The position numbers and the translations under genes were made by a program. A stretch of DNA of 64,000 bases, taken from Lyngbya sp. CCAP 1446/10. GTDB taxonomy: Bacteria; Cyanobacteriota; Cyanobacteriia; Cyanobacteriales; Microcoleaceae. The stretch covers positions 169,371-233,370 of the forward strand of contig NZ_JAIGNI010000001.1 in the NCBI RefSeq assembly GCF_026130175.1, written 5' to 3'. The notes beneath the pieces were generated by a model, which saw only the letters and a list, made by a program, of their open reading frames with translations, ran no database searches and was not told the DNA's origin. Position 1 is the stretch's first letter; the number at the start of each line of letters is the position of its first letter. This document shows positions 8,777 through 19,006 of the stretch, piece by piece.

Positions 8777-9109
8777 ACATCTTCAAGCATTAATACTTTA
8801 AAAGTATAAGTTATGAATTAAAAAAATATTGGACATTAATGATGGCATTTAATACAGTGATTAATAAGCGAAGTTGAGAATTAAACAATGGCTAATTTGG
8901 ATATCAGCGGAGATTTTGGAAAATATTAGATTTTGTCCTATTGAGGGGGATGCAATTGGTTTGCTTGCTGGTAAATAATTCAATAACCAATCGCGCACTT
9001 GTCTCAGCAACCCGGTTTATCGCTACACTCTTCAACCCGCGCACCATCCGGGTTTTGGTTGTATAGAAGCGGTTTCAAGCTCTGTAATTTACAAATTGAG
9101 GAATTTCAA

Positions 9110-9874
9110 ATGTCACAAGATTCTTGGAATACAGCTCTTTATGAGCAAAATCATGCTTTTGTTTGGGAGTACGGTGAATCGCTTTTGGATTTGCTCGCTC
9201 CGAAGGCTGGAGAACGGATTCTAGATTTGGGCTGCGGTACAGGACAGTTAACTGAAAAAATTGCTCAAACTGGTGCTTTTGTTCAAGGTATTGATTCCTC
9301 TTTGTCTATGATTTCCACGGCTCAAGCAAATTATCCTCACATTAACTTTGCGGCTGCGGATGCGCAGGATTTTCAAGTGGAAGATCCGTTAGATGCGGTG
9401 TTTTCTAATGCTGTTTTGCACTGGATTAAGCAGCCGGATGCTGTGATTCATTGTGTGGAAAAAGCGCTGCGGCCGGGTGGGCGTTTTGTTGCTGAGTTTG
9501 GCGGTAAGGGGAATGTGGGAGCGATCGCCCGTGCACTTTTGAGCGTTTTGTCAGAAATTGGCTGTTCGGAGCCTGAATCGCTTAATCCTTGGTATTTTCC
9601 GAGTATCGGCGAGTATGCTCTGCTGCTGGAAAACCAGGGTTTTGAGGTGAGTTATGCGGTTTTGTTCGATCGCCCAACTCCCCTAGAAGGTGGCAGCGCT
9701 GGTATGGTAAATTGGATTGAGATGTTTGCAGGCGGGTTTTTGTCGGGTTTGTCGCAGGAAGTGCGATCGCACGTAATTCGTACAGTTGAAGAACGTTTGC
9801 GGCCCGCCCTTTACCACGACGGTAATTGGAGTGCAGACTATCGCCGAATTCGGGTTGTTGCTGTTAAGCAGTAG
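9110..9874 (+). CDS. class I SAM-dependent methyltransferase
   Basis: A 254-residue Rossmann-fold methyltransferase. Motif I is ILDLGCGTGQLTEKIA (about residues 35-50), motif II includes GIDSSLSMISTA, and motif post-II AVFSNAVLHWI is typical of the trans-aconitate/ubiquinone-methyltransferase-like group. The start is ATG 9110 with the ribosome site GAGGAAT eight bases upstream; the longer frame from 8999 lacks homology-like sequence. The substrate is unknown. Confidence 0.88.
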   Translation: MSQDSWNTALYEQNHAFVWEYGESLLDLLAPKAGERILDLGCGTGQLTEKIAQTGAFVQGIDSSLSMISTAQANYPHINFAAADAQDFQVEDPLDAVFSNAVLHWIKQPDAVIHCVEKALRPGGRFVAEFGGKGNVGAIARALLSVLSEIGCSEPESLNPWYFPSIGEYALLLENQGFEVSYAVLFDRPTPLEGGSAGMVNWIEMFAGGFLSGLSQEVRSHVIRTVEERLRPALYHDGNWSADYRRIRVVAVKQ

Positions 9875-9981
9875 TCGGCGTAGGCGGCAGAGTTAGCCTC
9901 TGTAGTAGCGAATTATTTCGTCCGTCATTTGTGGTTTTATTCAGCGAATTTGCTATTGAATAAACCGCAGCACCTAATTAT

Positions 9982-10003
9982 GTAGGTGCGCACTGCGCAC
10001 CTT
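9982..10003. repeat. small palindrome between convergent genes
   Basis: AGGTGCGCACTGCGCACCT is a near-perfect palindrome in the gap between the methyltransferase and folD 3' ends; related GGTGCGC stretches occur at about 12062 and 30383. It may serve as a bidirectional terminator. Confidence 0.5.
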
Positions 10004-10018
10004 ACCGCTATTCGCGCG

Positions 10019-10894
10019 TCAAACCATTTTTTTCGTATAACTCGAAACTGTATTTTCCAACAACATAGCAACAGTCATTGGCCCGATTCCTCCCGGCACC
10101 GGCGTAATCAATCCGGCTACTGTTTTCACATCATCAAAATCTACATCTCCGGCCAAACGGCTAGTACCATCTGGATTGACAACACGGTTAATACCAACAT
10201 CAATTACTACTGCTCCCGGTTTAACCATATTAGCTGTAATCATTTCGGTGCGGCCGACCGCGGCTACTAAAATATCGGCTTGGCTAGTAATTGATTCTAG
10301 GTTTTGCGTCCGCGAATGAGCTACAGTAACAGTACAATCGGCTTCTAATAACATCAACGCCATCGGTTTACCCACCAAAATACTGCGTCCCAAAACAACA
10401 GCATTTTTTCCTTTCAAATCAATCTGATATTCCTGTAATAACCGCATCACTCCGGCGGGAGTACAACTGCGCAAACCTTGCTCCGATCGCACCAAGCGGC
10501 CTAAATTTATAGGGTGAAGTCCGTCAGCGTCTTTGTCTGGGGCAATTTGGTACAGCAGCGAAATTGCATCTAAGTTTTCTGGTAGCGGTAGTTGCACTAA
10601 AATGCCATCTACTCGATCGTCCTCGTTGAGTGCATGAATTGCAAGTTCGAGTTCCGCTTGAGTCACATTTGCTGGGTAATGCTGGCCAAAGGAAGCTATA
10701 CCAACCTTAGCGCAGGCACGCTCTTTGTTACGCACGTAAGCCGCGCTGGCTGGGTTGTCGCCCACCATCAGCACCGCAAGTCCCGGAGGACGCCCCATCT
10801 GGGGCTGTAGGGCGCGGACTTGATCGCTCAGCTCGCTTTGAATCTTGGTCGCTAAAGCTTTACCATCTAGTATTTGAGCAGTTTTGGCATCCAT
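10019..10894 (-). CDS. folD: bifunctional methylenetetrahydrofolate dehydrogenase/cyclohydrolase
   Basis: A 291-residue FolD, interconverting 5,10-methylene-, methenyl- and 10-formyl-tetrahydrofolate. Family signatures are visible: the catalytic Tyr and Lys region [12 protein letters not shown], the substrate strand [22 protein letters not shown], the NADP-binding [12 protein letters not shown], and the C-terminal [18 protein letters not shown]. Length is as expected. In many cyanobacteria folD is next to crtE; here a LysR and a methyltransferase gene sit between them. Confidence 0.97.
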   Translation of the reverse strand: MDAKTAQILDGKALATKIQSELSDQVRALQPQMGRPPGLAVLMVGDNPASAAYVRNKERACAKVGIASFGQHYPANVTQAELELAIHALNEDDRVDGILVQLPLPENLDAISLLYQIAPDKDADGLHPINLGRLVRSEQGLRSCTPAGVMRLLQEYQIDLKGKNAVVLGRSILVGKPMALMLLEADCTVTVAHSRTQNLESITSQADILVAAVGRTEMITANMVKPGAVVIDVGINRVVNPDGTSRLAGDVDFDDVKTVAGLITPVPGGIGPMTVAMLLENTVSSYTKKMV

Positions 10895-11046
10895 TGTAGA
10901 CTCTGGGTTAGGGGCTGACGATTTTAGATTTTAGCTTAATCGCCGTCAAGGATTGTACTAGAGAAATTTCTGACTTGCGATCGACTCTTGGGATTCTGTT
11001 AGAGTAAGTCGTATCTCACAATCTCAAATCTCAAATCATTTGACAA

Positions 11047-11478
11047 ATGACTACTGTAATTCAGCAAGTTTGGGTTCAAAGATACTCCATAGGCTCTTTA
11101 TTGCTAATACTTACCAGCGGTTTGCTCAGTTGTGGCAATTTACCCATGTCTCAACTCAATCTTGGTTTTAATGTTGCTAGTATTGGCGACATTCAACAAA
11201 AGCGGCAAGTCGATGGTGAAGTTTATCTCCGGGGAAAGGTGGAAAATCGCGCTCCGTTTGTGGGGAATGCGGCTTATCAACTTCAAGACGGTACTGGTAA
11301 GATTTGGATTTTAACTAAGCAAGCTTTGCCGAAGCTTGGCGATGAAGTATTGCTGAAGGGAGAAGTCCGTTATAAAAGTATTAAGCTGAAGGATTTGGTT
11401 GGTAAAGATTTAGGTGAAGTTTATGTTGAGGAAATGGAACAACTCAAGCGTACTCCAGTGGCTGATCAAGGAAAATAG
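11047..11478 (+). CDS. putative lipoprotein with an OB-fold-like domain
   Basis: A 143-residue protein. The N-terminus has a hydrophobic signal segment ending in LTSGLLSC, a lipobox with Cys at residue 29, so the mature protein is probably a lipid-anchored periplasmic protein. The rest (VDGEVYLRGKVENRAPF, AAYQLQDGTGKIWILTK, GDEVLLKGEVRYK) has the strand pattern of a small OB-fold domain of the type seen in nucleic-acid-binding or stress-linked periplasmic proteins. No specific function is recognised. Confidence 0.7.
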   Translation: MTTVIQQVWVQRYSIGSLLLILTSGLLSCGNLPMSQLNLGFNVASIGDIQQKRQVDGEVYLRGKVENRAPFVGNAAYQLQDGTGKIWILTKQALPKLGDEVLLKGEVRYKSIKLKDLVGKDLGEVYVEEMEQLKRTPVADQGK

Positions 11479-11620
11479 CTACACGCTATTGTTTTTCAAT
11501 CATTAAGTACGTCGATTTCATGAAAATCAAAAGTTTGTAATTCTACTTGGGCGCTGTGGGTATGTTTATTTATGCTGAAATCCGTTACATCCGTTACATA
11601 ATCCGTTGCCGAACTTCTTT

Positions 11621-12043
11621 ATGACTCAAATTCACGTTGCGATCGCAATTTTATACCAAGACGGCAAGTTTCTCTGCCAGTTGCGGGACGATGTTCCGAA
11701 TATTAGGTATCCCGGACATTGGGCTTTGTTTGGTGGACACTTGGAACCCGGAGAAACTGCGGAAGTTGCTTTGCTGCGGGAATTAGTAGAGGAAATTAGC
11801 TGGGCTCCTGCAACTGTTTCTTTTTTCTGTCACGATGTCGAAGGAGATGTTCTTCGCCATGTCTTTCACTCACAACTTAGTGCGGATGTCAAGGATTTAG
11901 TTTTGCACGAGGGTTGGGATATGCAGTTGTTGACAACGGAGGATATTCGGGCTGGCAAATGCTATTCTGAAAAATCTGGAGATGTGCGACCTTTCGGCAG
12001 TGCTCACCAGCGGATTTTATTGAGTTTTATTGATGCGATTTGA
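11621..12043 (+). CDS. Nudix hydrolase
   Basis: A 140-residue Nudix protein. The Nudix box is GHLEPGETAEVALLRELVEE (about residues 39-58), followed by ISW where the usual final Gly is Ser. The Glu residues that bind Mg2+ (RELVEE) are intact, so hydrolysis of a nucleoside-diphosphate-linked substrate is likely. ATG 11621 is chosen; the frame extends five codons upstream to a TTG at 11606. The substrate is unknown. Confidence 0.88.
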   Translation: MTQIHVAIAILYQDGKFLCQLRDDVPNIRYPGHWALFGGHLEPGETAEVALLRELVEEISWAPATVSFFCHDVEGDVLRHVFHSQLSADVKDLVLHEGWDMQLLTTEDIRAGKCYSEKSGDVRPFGSAHQRILLSFIDAI

Positions 12044-12100
12044 GGCTCTACTGATATTTGTAAGGTGCGCCGAAGAACACCCTACATTTCAGGTTTTAGC

Positions 12101-12649
12101 TTAAGAACGAGCTGCGATCATTCCGGTTTGGCGTGCGTAGGCAAATAGCCCTCCGGCATCAATTACTGGCCCGACATCTCCTAAAGGCTTGAGGGAGTAA
12201 GTAACATTTAGAGTGTGGTTGATGATTTGATCGCCCGCAAAGTCGATCGTCACTTCCTGGCCTGTGACAAATAAGTCGCAAAGTCGATCGACCGATTCGA
12301 TTGGGTACAATTCGCCAGTAGCCGAGCAATTGCGAAAGAAAATGCGCGCGTAAGACAAAGCCACCACCGCTTTGACACCCGCAGCCCCCAGAGCGATCGG
12401 AGCGTGTTCCCGCGAAGAACCGCAGCCAAAATTTTCGCCGGCAATGATAATCGGATACCGGGTTTTCTGTTCGTCGGGCGCGATAAACTTGTCGTAGCGA
12501 TCGGGTAAACCAATCATCGCATAACTGCCTAGTTTCTCGTACTCGTCCGGTTTCGAGGGAACCAGAGTCAGGTATTCGGCAGGGATAATTTGATCTGTAT
12601 CGATGTTGTCATCTAAAACAAAAATTTGACCGCTAATTACTTTGCCCAT
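12101..12649 (-). CDS. leuD: 3-isopropylmalate dehydratase small subunit
   Basis: A 182-residue LeuD/aconitase swivel-domain protein, the small subunit of the enzyme that isomerises isopropylmalate in leucine synthesis. Signatures are DDNIDTDQIIPAEYL near the N-terminus and the GENFGCGSSREHAPIAL loop (about residues 71-87). The large subunit LeuC, which holds the Fe-S cluster, is not in this window, so the subunits are encoded apart. It is divergent from the gene at 12830. Confidence 0.95.
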   Translation of the reverse strand: MGKVISGQIFVLDDNIDTDQIIPAEYLTLVPSKPDEYEKLGSYAMIGLPDRYDKFIAPDEQKTRYPIIIAGENFGCGSSREHAPIALGAAGVKAVVALSYARIFFRNCSATGELYPIESVDRLCDLFVTGQEVTIDFAGDQIINHTLNVTYSLKPLGDVGPVIDAGGLFAYARQTGMIAARS

Positions 12650-12829
12650 AGTTTATTTCCTCTTGGCTTCTCAGATGCTGCCGTGATATTTTTATGTCGG
12701 ATTGGTAATGCAAGATTTGCATTTGTCCATTTTAACCGGGGAATGTCGGCGATAATCTGTATAGGCGAAAATCAGATCCGAGCATTTAGATTAACAGTTA
12801 TACAGATTGCTAAGCATCAAGATATTTTT

Positions 12830-13702
12830 ATGGCGAATCCAGTAGATGACATTGCTCGACAAGCTCGCGAGGGATCGGTTTCCTCAATTATTCAAATTCT
12901 GAACGATGAACTGGCACAGGCAGGCGTCAGGGCTAGAGCCGTGTTTGCCGATGGGGTGCTGCAACTACTGTGCGAAGCTGCAACATCCCAACTGCTCGAA
13001 CAGTCTAGTTTGGTCGATCGAGTTCGAGAAATTTTGGAAGGCCTCTCGCCCCGCAATATTCGCCGAGTCAACATCAACAGCCGGCTGGTGCGAGAACACC
13101 AACTGCTGTGGCTCGAAGAAATTAGCCACGATCCAGAAAATCAATTACTGTGGTCTCAAGAAATTAAACTCAAAAAGCCGAATTTGTTCAAGCGTTTGGC
13201 CGCCGCCCATCACGAACGCCAAGCTCAAGGCAAGCGGGCTTTGCCGAGAATCGCTGCACCTCGATCAATGCGGCAACCGCGACCATTTCAGCGCAGTATC
13301 GTCGGCGGCATCAGCTTGACCGTGTTGTTGCTCGCTGCGGCGGCCGCCATCTACAAAGGACTCAATTCTCAAGTGCCAAACAGCACAACAGCCACCAGCC
13401 AAGCAGTTGCCAGTGCCACTCCCTTGGCAACGACACCTGCTGGGAAAACTTTTAAAGAAAATGCTAATTCTGCTGTTGACCCTTTTGGACAAGCAGTACG
13501 AGTGGCCCAGCAAGCAGCCACCGACGGCAAAACGGCTCAATCTCGCGAAAATTGGTTAGTAGTAGCAACTAAGTGGCAGCAAGCTTCGGATTTGATGGCT
13601 GCCGTGTCCCCGAATCATCCCCGCTATGCAACGGCTGTCAACCGGACGGCACTTTACCGCCAAAATAGCGATAAAGCCCAACAGGAAGCACAAAATAAGT
13701 AG
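12830..13702 (+). CDS. conserved membrane-anchored protein of unknown function
   Basis: A 290-residue protein. Residues 1-115 form a soluble alpha/beta domain (VDDIARQAREGSVSSIIQIL, then RVNINSRLVREHQLLWLEEI). A single transmembrane helix follows at about residues 163-180 (GGISLTVLLLAAAAAIYKG), then a Thr/Ala-rich linker and a helical C-terminal segment (RENWLVVATKWQQASDLMAAV). This layout is familiar from cyanobacterial hypothetical proteins, but I cannot name a function. ATG 12830 is chosen; the open frame reaching 12626 overlaps leuD. Confidence 0.75.
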   Translation: MANPVDDIARQAREGSVSSIIQILNDELAQAGVRARAVFADGVLQLLCEAATSQLLEQSSLVDRVREILEGLSPRNIRRVNINSRLVREHQLLWLEEISHDPENQLLWSQEIKLKKPNLFKRLAAAHHERQAQGKRALPRIAAPRSMRQPRPFQRSIVGGISLTVLLLAAAAAIYKGLNSQVPNSTTATSQAVASATPLATTPAGKTFKENANSAVDPFGQAVRVAQQAATDGKTAQSRENWLVVATKWQQASDLMAAVSPNHPRYATAVNRTALYRQNSDKAQQEAQNK

Positions 13703-14230
13703 GCAGGGAAGTCGGATAAATTTAACCAGAGAACTCGCCCAGCGTTTCTAGAAGTTGCGATCGATGAGTTTTTGACAGAAAACTCGAAAAATCTCAGATC
13801 TGTGATGACTAGAATTTTTTTTAGTTTAAATTTTTGCGATCGTAGTCACTCGATCGACTGATTTATATCACAATAAAATTTTATCAGGATCACAAACTTA
13901 AATAAGAAACATCACAGAGTCAGGAGAGGGGTGTCACTAAGCGGTCTGAAGAAAAGCTTCATACTCATAATAGTCAAAATTAGTGGGAATAGAATTTATC
14001 CTCAACTGCTCAAGGATGCTAAAGCTCAACCCGTACAGATGCAAGGCTAGAAAACAGCAAAATAGAACTTGGTCGGATCTGAGTAAGTCTTTTACAGATT
14101 TAGTTACCCGCCGACGGGCTGCGCGAACGCAGAAAGCAGGATCATAATAGTCGGTTGGAATGTTATGAACAGGTTTCTATATTTGTACCGTGATCCAGCT
14201 CAAATACTTTAAAATAAAGGCTTCGTTGCC
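13703..14230. other. intergenic region, no gene seen
   Basis: 528 bases, AT-rich, upstream of the GAF histidine kinase gene. No RNA gene or recognised regulatory element. A TACTTTAAAATAAAG stretch just before 14231 could include a -10 element. Confidence 0.45.
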
Positions 14231-16453
14231 ATGATCGATTACCAGGGAAATCAAGACTTTACTTCGATCGACCGATCGCCGTCAGAGTCTTGCACTTTGC
14301 ATCTACCACAAATCGCAGAACCAGTATCAGTCCAAAAATTTCTGGATCGTCTTATGCAGTACCAAGTCGATCCTGCCCTTCTGGGGCAGCAAATTTACCA
14401 AATTCTCGCGACCAACATCGATCGAGAAATCCTGCTGCTACAAATAGCCAATACTTTGGGGGTTGCTTGTGGGGCAGATTTCTGTTTGGTTGCTGCTGTA
14501 GCTGACCAGAAAGTAGTAATTCCGAATGCTTGCTGGCTTCAGAGGAGCGATCGACCAAACGCTGCGGACGCAACTCAAACACCCGAATACTCCCAAAGCA
14601 CAAAATTAGCATCGTCTAGCATATCGCTCGAACATCCTGTCCTGGTAAACGTGCTAGCAGACGGTGAGATAGTGGCCATCTCCGACTATCTTGAGATTTC
14701 GGCAGCTTCATCGCCCAATTCCCCTGTGACACCGCTGCCTTGTCGGGCAATTTTGGCAGCGCCTGCGCGATTTGGAGGGGCTGTAAATGGGATGATCGTT
14801 CTTGGTAAGTCGCAACCTCATGAGTGGTCAGCAGCCGATCGCCAGCGCCTAGAAGCAGCATTAGAGGCGATCGGCATCGCGATTGCTGACATTCAAAAAA
14901 CTCAAGAAATTGCCAGTTTAAACCAACAGTTACAACGACAAGCGAAATACAAAAATCTCCTCGGCAGAGTCGCTGCCGCGATCGACACGAATTCAGAAGT
15001 CGATCAAATTTTGCAGCGAGTAATTGAAAAAACCGCCGATACCCTGGAAGTAGATAGAGGTCAAATCCTGCTGTTGAAATATACAGACCCTCTATTTAAA
15101 ACTCGCTCTCCCAATCAAACGCCACAAGCCAAGGTCGAATTAGTTTGCGAATCCAGTCAGAAAAAAGACCTAAATAAACCAGCAATAGAACCAAGCAATG
15201 CGGGCAAAAAAAGCTCGACATCAAAAACCAAAACCAAGGAAAAAACAGCTAATTCCAAATCCACAACACCAAGCTCACAATCAAATCATTTCCCTGCTTT
15301 TTGGATGTCGGAGTCTAGTTTGTGCCAGGAAGCATTCAACCGGGTTCCCCAATCCCTTGCGATTGCCGACGCCCGCGAACTGCTGGCGCAACAACCAGAA
15401 CACATCAGACAAATTTTGAAACTACAGGATATCAGTGCCCTTTTGTTGGTTCCCCTAGTAGGGACAAGCGGACAAGGCACGGTATTGGGATTCTTGGTTT
15501 TGCAGCACTCATCGTCCCGGATCTGGCAAGTTGAAGAATTAGAGGTTGTAGAATTAATCGCCGCTCAATTGAGTACGGCGATCATCCAAACTCAAACTCT
15601 CAAGCAAGTACAAACTCTTGTCGAAAACCGAACTGCTCAGTTAAAGCACAGTCTTGACGTACAGGCAATATTGTACGAACAATCTCGCAAACAAGTAGAG
15701 CAACTGCAACGGTTAAATCAGCTCAAAGATGAATTTCTTGCTGCCGCGAGCGACCAGTTGCAACATCCTCTAACGAAGATCAAGATAGTTGTTGAACTCT
15801 TTCGGAAATGGGAATTATTATCGCCGGCGCAGATAACTCTGTATTTGGATATTCTGGATCAGGAATGTAATCAGGAAATCAATCTGATTAAGGATTTGCT
15901 GAAGCTAAAAGAATTAGATTCTCAGCAAACGCCTATGTCTCGCATCAGGATTGACCTCAAGCCTTTAATTCAGGATTTGGCTAAAGATTTTAACAAAAAA
16001 TGGGCGGATCAAGGATTAAGTCTGGTGGTGAATTTACCGGAGCGCTCGTTGTGGTCCGAAACCAATTTCGATAGCTTGAATCGAATTCTGCTGGAATTGC
16101 TGACGAATGCTGGCAATTTCTCGGATGATGGGACTGCGGTAGTTTTGGATGTGTCTGAAGCAAGCAACCTTATTTTCTTGAGCGTCTCTAATTGCGGGCG
16201 CGGTATTTCTGATGATGATTTACCACACATCTTTGACAGGTTCCGCCGCGGCACTGGTGTGACTGACCAAAGTGGTATTCGGGGTACTGGTTTGGGTCTG
16301 GCTCTGGTAAAGAGCTTAGTACAGCACTTGAATGGTAATATTGATGTTTCTAGCAGTCCGTCAGAAAATTCTGAAACTGCTGATCAGTGGCGCACCTGTT
16401 TTACTCTGACTCTGCCCCAATTTGCAGCAGATGTCTCTAATCGGGAAGAATAG
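14231..16453 (+). CDS. GAF-domain sensor histidine kinase with a degenerate H box
   Basis: A 740-residue protein with two GAF-like regions (about 60-215 and 250-460), a coiled-coil linker, and a histidine kinase core. The second GAF has an insert of about 50 residues rich in Lys, Ser and Thr (near residues 307-356). The dimerisation helix reads FLAAASDQLQHPL where kinases have F-L-A-x-x-S-H-E-L-R-T-P-L, so the phospho-acceptor His is Asp508; a His occurs four positions later (H512). In the ATPase domain the N box is ELLTNAGNFS and G1 is NCGRGIS, with Asn in place of the adenine-binding Asp; G2 GTGLGLALV is good. The protein is soluble and stands alone with no response regulator beside it. It may be a pseudokinase or a sensor working by protein contact. 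Confidence 0.9.
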   Translation: MIDYQGNQDFTSIDRSPSESCTLHLPQIAEPVSVQKFLDRLMQYQVDPALLGQQIYQILATNIDREILLLQIANTLGVACGADFCLVAAVADQKVVIPNACWLQRSDRPNAADATQTPEYSQSTKLASSSISLEHPVLVNVLADGEIVAISDYLEISAASSPNSPVTPLPCRAILAAPARFGGAVNGMIVLGKSQPHEWSAADRQRLEAALEAIGIAIADIQKTQEIASLNQQLQRQAKYKNLLGRVAAAIDTNSEVDQILQRVIEKTADTLEVDRGQILLLKYTDPLFKTRSPNQTPQAKVELVCESSQKKDLNKPAIEPSNAGKKSSTSKTKTKEKTANSKSTTPSSQSNHFPAFWMSESSLCQEAFNRVPQSLAIADARELLAQQPEHIRQILKLQDISALLLVPLVGTSGQGTVLGFLVLQHSSSRIWQVEELEVVELIAAQLSTAIIQTQTLKQVQTLVENRTAQLKHSLDVQAILYEQSRKQVEQLQRLNQLKDEFLAAASDQLQHPLTKIKIVVELFRKWELLSPAQITLYLDILDQECNQEINLIKDLLKLKELDSQQTPMSRIRIDLKPLIQDLAKDFNKKWADQGLSLVVNLPERSLWSETNFDSLNRILLELLTNAGNFSDDGTAVVLDVSEASNLIFLSVSNCGRGISDDDLPHIFDRFRRGTGVTDQSGIRGTGLGLALVKSLVQHLNGNIDVSSSPSENSETADQWRTCFTLTLPQFAADVSNREE

Positions 16454-16751
16454 TTAAACAAAGGCGTTGGATTTTTGAGGTTTGCAGTTGCGCTTTCTTG
16501 GCCTCGTGGCGGAGACGAGGACACCTGCAAGCCAAATTCATTAGCCCTAGGCACATCAATATCAAAGAAACCGGGTTATTTGGGAATTCAAGGTTTTGAT
16601 GCAGTATTGTCGTAAAAAACCCGGTTTCTGCTTCTATGGTAGTTCGCGTGTCATTTGCCGGTGTTGCTGTCGGTCTGAAGCACCGGTTCCCAATTCTGCC
16701 TTTTCCAGTTAAAATCTTTGCGGTGCACGAAAATCGATCGCGACGAATATT
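16454..16751. other. intergenic region with an AAACCGGGTTT inverted repeat
   Basis: No gene. The inverted repeat at 16565-16629 lies in the middle. Confidence 0.5.
16565..16629. repeat. AAACCGGGTTT-family inverted repeat
   Basis: AAGAAACCGGGTTATT and AAAAAACCCGGTTTCTG are inverted about a spacer of roughly 35 bases; same family as 1943-2097, 19873-19935 and 46777-46845. Confidence 0.75.
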
Positions 16752-18431
16752 ATGCTCACAAAAGCTGCACCGAAACTCCTGCGTTGGCAACGTTCTAAAT
16801 ATTCGCCGCTGGCACGACAAATAGACGTTTTTGCTGCGACGGCAAAGTTTATGTTTTTTTTGTGGTGGGATGGACTGCTGCAAAATAATTCTGCTCAAAC
16901 TAGAAGAATTCGCGCCCATTGGTTGGTGAATACTTTGCTGGATTTAGGCCCGACTTTTATTAAAATCGGGCAGTCTCTCTCGACTCGCGCGGATTTGCTG
17001 CCGCTGGAGTACGTCAAGGAGTTGGAACAGTTGCAGGATCGGGTTCCTGAGTTTAGTTCCGAAGAGGCGATCGCCCTTGTAGAATCAGAGTTAGGCAAGG
17101 ATATTTATGCTTTGTACCGCGATTTTGACCCGTTGCCGATCGCTGCTGCGAGTCTGGGACAGGTACACAAAGCGAGGCTGCACACCGGGGAAGATGTGAT
17201 TGTCAAGGTGCAGCGCCCGGGTTTAGAAAGTTTATTTAATTTGGATGTGAAGGCGGTGCGGCAAGTGATGCGTTTTTGCGATCGCCATTTGCCTTGGACG
17301 CGCAAGTACGACCTAGAATCTATTTATCACGAGTTTTTTAAGATTTTATATCAAGAAATCGACTATGTGCAAGAAGGGAAAAATTCCGATCGCTTTAGCC
17401 ATAATTTTCAGGAATTCCCTCAAATTATTGTCCCGAAAGTTTACTGGCAATACACGACACAAAAAGTGCTGACTTTAGAATATGTTCCCGGTATTAAAGT
17501 AGATGATAGGATTAGCTTAGAGGCGATTGGAGTAGATATTACGAAGCTCAATCAACTCGGAATTTCCTGTTACTTGAAGCAGTTGTTAATTGATGGTTTT
17601 TTTCAAGCTGACCCGCATCCGGGAAATTTAGCGGTGACAGAAGATGGCAGCTTAATTTTTTATGATTTCGGGATGATGGCAGAGGTGAAGTCTTTGGCTA
17701 AAGACGAAATGGTCAAGACTTTTTTTGCTGTGCTGAGAAAGGATACCGATCAGGTACTCGATACTTTAATTACGATCGGCTTAGTTGAGCCGATGCCGGA
17801 TATGATGCCGGTGCGGAGACTGATTGCTTTTCTGTTGGATAAGTTTATTGATAAGCCGATCGACTTTCAAGCTTTTAATGAAATCAAGAACGAACTGTAC
17901 ATCATGTTCGAGCAACAACCGTTTCGCTTGCCTGCACAAATGATGTTTATTGTCAAGTCGCTGACGACTCTGGACGGCATTGCGAGAACTCTCGATCCTA
18001 ACTACAATTTCCTAGTATGCGCTCAGCCTTTTGTGAAGACCATTGCGGTAAGTAAAGGACGGAAAAATGCGATCGGAGAATTGGCTCTTCAAGCGCGAAA
18101 TTTCATCACCTACAAGTTGCAGCAGCCGAGCAAATCGCAAGTTTTCCTGAAGCGTTTGGAGCAGCGGATTGAAGATGGCGAGCTGCAAATTCGCGTCCGT
18201 AACATGGAGAGCGATCGCGCCCTGAAACGGATTAATTTAGCCTTAAAAACTCTGATTTTTGCCTGTATGACTGGTTTTGGGGTACTGACGGGTGCAGTGC
18301 TGCTGGTGGGCGGATATCAAACGGGGGCGATCGTAGCTTTTGCTGTTGCCGGATGTGGTGGCTTGTTTGTGCTGCGTTCTTTGTTAGATTTGTTGCTGAG
18401 GGAAAAACTCGATCGAATAGCCGAAAAATAA
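16752..18431 (+). CDS. ABC1/UbiB family atypical kinase
   Basis: A 559-residue ABC1K (AarF/UbiB/ADCK) protein, an atypical kinase or ATPase family tied to quinone and prenyl-lipid metabolism and to plastoglobule or thylakoid function. All family motifs are visible: KIGQSLSTRADLLPLEY (KxGQ), AAASLGQVH (the Ala-rich loop), VKVQRPG with the ATP-binding Lys, FFQADPHPGNL and YDFGMM. Two hydrophobic helices at the C-terminus (about 495-545) probably anchor it to a membrane. The start at ATG 16752 gives the usual family N-terminus. It is transcribed alone. Confidence 0.95.
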   Translation: MLTKAAPKLLRWQRSKYSPLARQIDVFAATAKFMFFLWWDGLLQNNSAQTRRIRAHWLVNTLLDLGPTFIKIGQSLSTRADLLPLEYVKELEQLQDRVPEFSSEEAIALVESELGKDIYALYRDFDPLPIAAASLGQVHKARLHTGEDVIVKVQRPGLESLFNLDVKAVRQVMRFCDRHLPWTRKYDLESIYHEFFKILYQEIDYVQEGKNSDRFSHNFQEFPQIIVPKVYWQYTTQKVLTLEYVPGIKVDDRISLEAIGVDITKLNQLGISCYLKQLLIDGFFQADPHPGNLAVTEDGSLIFYDFGMMAEVKSLAKDEMVKTFFAVLRKDTDQVLDTLITIGLVEPMPDMMPVRRLIAFLLDKFIDKPIDFQAFNEIKNELYIMFEQQPFRLPAQMMFIVKSLTTLDGIARTLDPNYNFLVCAQPFVKTIAVSKGRKNAIGELALQARNFITYKLQQPSKSQVFLKRLEQRIEDGELQIRVRNMESDRALKRINLALKTLIFACMTGFGVLTGAVLLVGGYQTGAIVAFAVAGCGGLFVLRSLLDLLLREKLDRIAEK

Positions 18432-19006
18432 ATATACTTGGGCAGGGGAAATTGGGAATCAAAAATTGGCGTTTTTCCCCTTCAGCATCATCTAAAATGT
18501 GATGACATATCGCCAACAACGTGAAAGATAACTCCAGCAAATTGAACAACGTTTCTGAGAGTTATACTAATTAGGAAAAGTGGCCCTAGATCGAGTGATA
18601 ATTGGTTAAAACTTGGTCAAAGCACCGTCTGTTTTAAAAATGCTTAAACCTGCCACTGTCGTGACATAAGCCGAATTAACATCCGCGATTATCCGCAATC
18701 CCCTGATGGTTGCACCGGATACAAAGGTGGTGAAGGGCGATCGGACGATCGCCCTTTCACTCCTAAAAGCGATCACACTTCTCTCCTCACTTCTTCGCCA
18801 CCTTGTCGAATTGCTTGCAAAAAGGCTGTTGAAGAGCGATCGCCCTTTCGTCAATTCCCAGCAAACACAAAACACGCGCGGCTAAGCTATCCCGTAGGGA
18901 ATCGCCCTCATTGCGATCGCCCGATCGAACTATCAGTCATGATTGGGCAAGTCCTCAACGAATCCGATATATTGAGATACAACCCGAACGATTCTGGACT
19001 CACCCT
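18432..19006. other. intergenic region, no gene seen
   Basis: 575 bases with several GCGATCGC-type octamers, some paired head to head (18737-18765), and no coding frame with family features. Confidence 0.45.

Noticed and set aside
18606..18875. Minus-strand frame of 89 codons
   Set aside because: The N-terminal half is translated octamer-rich DNA, no family features and no ribosome site.
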